From contig NZ_JAGMUL010000002.1 of assembly GCF_019049285.1 (NCBI RefSeq), forward strand, positions 43,061 to 107,060: DNA of 64,000 nt. Reading direction: 5' to 3'. The DNA comes from Streptomyces sp. AC550_RSS872 (GTDB lineage Bacteria > Actinomycetota > Actinomycetes > Streptomycetales > Streptomycetaceae). Both the position numbers and the translations under genes were made by a program. Positions 62,440 to 64,000 of this stretch are shown one piece after another. Position 1 is the first letter of the stretch, and every line of letters starts with the position of its first letter. The notes under the pieces were generated by a model that saw only the letters and a list, made by a program, of their open reading frames with translations, had not been told where the DNA came from and did no database searches.

Positions 62440-63711
62440 ATGCGCCGCCGACTGATCCAGTCCACCCTCGCCGTCGTTCTCGTCGTGATCGCCGTCTTCG
62501 GCGTGTCCCTCGTCATCGTCGAGACCCGGACGATCACCAGCACCGCCCAGGAGCGGGTGGACACCGAGGCGGTGCGGCTGGCCAGCATCGTGGACACCCG
62601 CCTGCTCGGGGACCAGACCGTGAACGCCTCGGCGCTGCGCGACCAGATCCAGGGGGATCGTTACGCCGAGATCCGCATCCCGGGCAAGCCCGTGATCGAG
62701 GTCGGCACCAAGCCCACCGGGGACGTCATCAGCGCCCAGGAGACGGGCGAGGAGGGCGAGACGGTCACCGTGCAGGAGCCGCGCTCGTCGGTGACGCGCG
62801 AGGTCGGCCGTACGTTGCTGATCATCGGCGCGGTGGCGCTGCTGGCGGTGATCGCGGCGGTGCTGCTGGCGGTGCGCCAGGCCAACCGGCTGGCCTCCCC
62901 GCTGACCGACCTCGCGGAGACGGCGGAACGCCTCGGCTCGGGCGACCCCCGCCCCCGCCACAAGCGCTACGGCGTCCACGAGCTGGACCGCGTGGCCGAC
63001 GTCCTCGACTCCTCAGCCGAGCGCATCGCCCGTATGCTCACGGCCGAACGACGCCTGGCCGCCGACGCCTCCCACCAGCTGCGCACCCCGCTCACGGCAC
63101 TCTCCATGCGCCTGGAGGAGATCACCCTCACCGACGACCCCGACACGGTGAAGGAAGAGGCGACGATCGCCCTGACCCAGGTCGAGCGCCTCACGGACGT
63201 GGTCGAACGACTCCTCACCAACTCCCGCGACCCCCGCAACGGCTCCGCCGTCACCTTCGACCTCGACGAGGTCATCCAGCAGCAGCTGGCCGAGTGGCGC
63301 CCCGCCTACCGCAGCGCCGGCCGCGCGATCGTCAGCTCGGGCAAACGCCACCTGGAAGCCGTCGGTACCCCGGGCGCGGTCGCCCAGGTCCTCGCGGCCC
63401 TGATCGAGAACTCCCTCATGCACGGCGGTGGCACGGTGGCCCTGCGCACCCGCGTCACCGGCAACCAGGCCGTCATCGAGGTCACGGACGAGGGCCCCGG
63501 CATCCCCGCCGACCTGGGTGCCCGCATCTTCGAGCGCGCCATCAGCGGCCGCAACTCCACCGGCATCGGGCTCGCCGTGGCCCGCGACCTCGCGGAGGCA
63601 GACGGCGGCCGCCTGGAAATGCTCCAGACGAAACCCCCCGTCCTGGCCCTGTTCCTCTCCCGCACACCCCCACCGAAGCCGCACCAGGAGTCGGGGCCGA
63701 CGGTGAGGTAG
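62440..63711 (+). CDS. Sensor histidine kinase
   Basis: 423 residues. Two membrane helices (about 8-28 and 125-147) bracket an extracytoplasmic sensor of about 95 residues. A HAMP-like linker (RQANRLASPLTDLAETAERLGSG) follows, then the H-box ASHQLRTPLTALSMRLEE with His212, and the ATP-binding N-, G1- and G2-boxes (ALIENSLMHGGG; EVTDEGPGIPADLG; TGIGLAVARDLAEADGG). The signal is unknown. It partners the response regulator upstream. Weak ribosome binding site before ATG 62440. Confidence 0.94.
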   Translation: MRRRLIQSTLAVVLVVIAVFGVSLVIVETRTITSTAQERVDTEAVRLASIVDTRLLGDQTVNASALRDQIQGDRYAEIRIPGKPVIEVGTKPTGDVISAQETGEEGETVTVQEPRSSVTREVGRTLLIIGAVALLAVIAAVLLAVRQANRLASPLTDLAETAERLGSGDPRPRHKRYGVHELDRVADVLDSSAERIARMLTAERRLAADASHQLRTPLTALSMRLEEITLTDDPDTVKEEATIALTQVERLTDVVERLLTNSRDPRNGSAVTFDLDEVIQQQLAEWRPAYRSAGRAIVSSGKRHLEAVGTPGAVAQVLAALIENSLMHGGGTVALRTRVTGNQAVIEVTDEGPGIPADLGARIFERAISGRNSTGIGLAVARDLAEADGGRLEMLQTKPPVLALFLSRTPPPKPHQESGPTVR

Positions 63712-63757
63712 CGAGGTAGCAGGGGGGAGTGCCAGGCGGGGCGACACGGCCATTTCC

Positions 63758-63872
63758 CTCGCCCCCGCCGCCCCTACCCGTCCCATCCCTGGGGGCTGCG
63801 CCGCCCCCAGACCCCCGCTGTCGGCCCTCCGGGCCTCGTCCTCGAACGCCGGACGGGCTGGAAGGTTTAGGC
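63758..63872. repeat. Copy of the 31-bp arm and its flank (MITE-like repeat)
   Basis: The first 31 bases (63758-63788) are identical to the left arm at 29786-29816. They are followed by GGGGGCTGCGCCGCCCCCAG and CGTCCTCGAACGCCGGACGGG, also similar to that element. It is a half or degraded copy. Confidence 0.75.
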
Positions 63873-64000
63873 CCGGTGTAGTCCCCTGCGGGTGGGTGGG
63901 GGTTCGGGGCGGTGGTGGCCTTGTCCTCGAACGCTGGACGGGCTGGAAGGTTTAGGCCCGGTGTAGTCCCCTGCGGGTGGGTGGGGGTTCGGGGCGGTGG
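63841..64000. repeat. 85-bp tandem direct repeat, cut by the window end
   Basis: CTCGAACGCCGGACGGGCTG at 63841 recurs at 63926 as CTCGAACGCTGGACGGGCTG, and the intervening text (GGAAGGTTTAGGCCCGGTGT and on) is repeated with a one-base change, giving an 85-bp period. The second copy runs off the window. Confidence 0.85.

Overview
The window is high-GC actinobacterial DNA and almost certainly comes from a Streptomyces chromosome. The strongest marker is a complete bldA gene, the tRNA-Leu with anticodon UAA, at 24029-24112. Other markers are two Rpf/LysM secreted proteins, a c-di-AMP (ydaO) riboswitch, a DivIC-eno-ppx block, LPXTG-type surface proteins and many GTG starts. From memory, the gene order mfd ... 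rpfA, eno, divIC, ppx, ndh, cfa ... bldA, pobA ... hutU, hutF, hutI, sigma factor ... two-component system runs like the SCO3109 to SCO3062 region of S. coelicolor. Most of the window is therefore core chromosome with a few strain-specific insertions.

Layout. 1-10800: the end of mfd, a small NTF2-like gene with a SoxR-type operator, a secreted HNH nuclease, a GNAT acetyltransferase, a membrane protein coupled to a Ser/Thr kinase, a SurA-like lipoprotein, MazG coupled to a cytochrome P450, and a first Rpf protein. 10900-20300: riboswitch-controlled rpfA, enolase, divIC, a DUF501 gene, an exopolyphosphatase, a His-rich secreted peptide, NDH-2 with an upstream Rex-type operator, and a cyclopropane fatty acid synthase. 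20300-32600: an ABC exporter pair, bldA, pobA, a BI-1 membrane protein, small unknowns, thiolase, a GDSL hydrolase and cystathionine beta-synthase. 33000-39350: a four-gene betaine-type ABC importer (minus strand), diverging from an aromatic-ammonia-lyase homologue that lacks the MIO-forming Ala-Ser-Gly triad and is coupled to an RpiR regulator. 39400-43900: a roadblock/LC7 operon and a PLP decarboxylase-like gene.

44000-51100: a hut operon (hutU, an M20 amidohydrolase, hutF, hutI) for histidine breakdown from urocanate to glutamate. A TnpB/Arc insertion element interrupts it, and there is no recognisable MIO-type hutH in the window. 51100-55400: a sigma-like/zinc-finger/ricin fusion, a SigB/SigF-type sigma factor (probably sigI), an anti-anti-sigma STAS protein and an HATPase anti-sigma kinase, together a partner-switching module. 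55500-59700: four cell-surface genes built around a repeated domain with sortase motifs. 59700-64000: a POT peptide transporter with a terminator-like hairpin in its leader, an OmpR/sensor-kinase pair, and repeats.

The most interesting spots are the MIO-less lyase beside a betaine transporter (a candidate ergothioneine or betaine catabolic locus), the decayed TnpB/Arc element inside the hut operon, the palindrome in the bldA promoter, the near-perfect SoxR and Rex operators, a possible attenuator before the peptide transporter, and a nested 31-bp inverted repeat (MITE-like) with other copies in the window. All assignments were made by reading the sequence; no database search was run.
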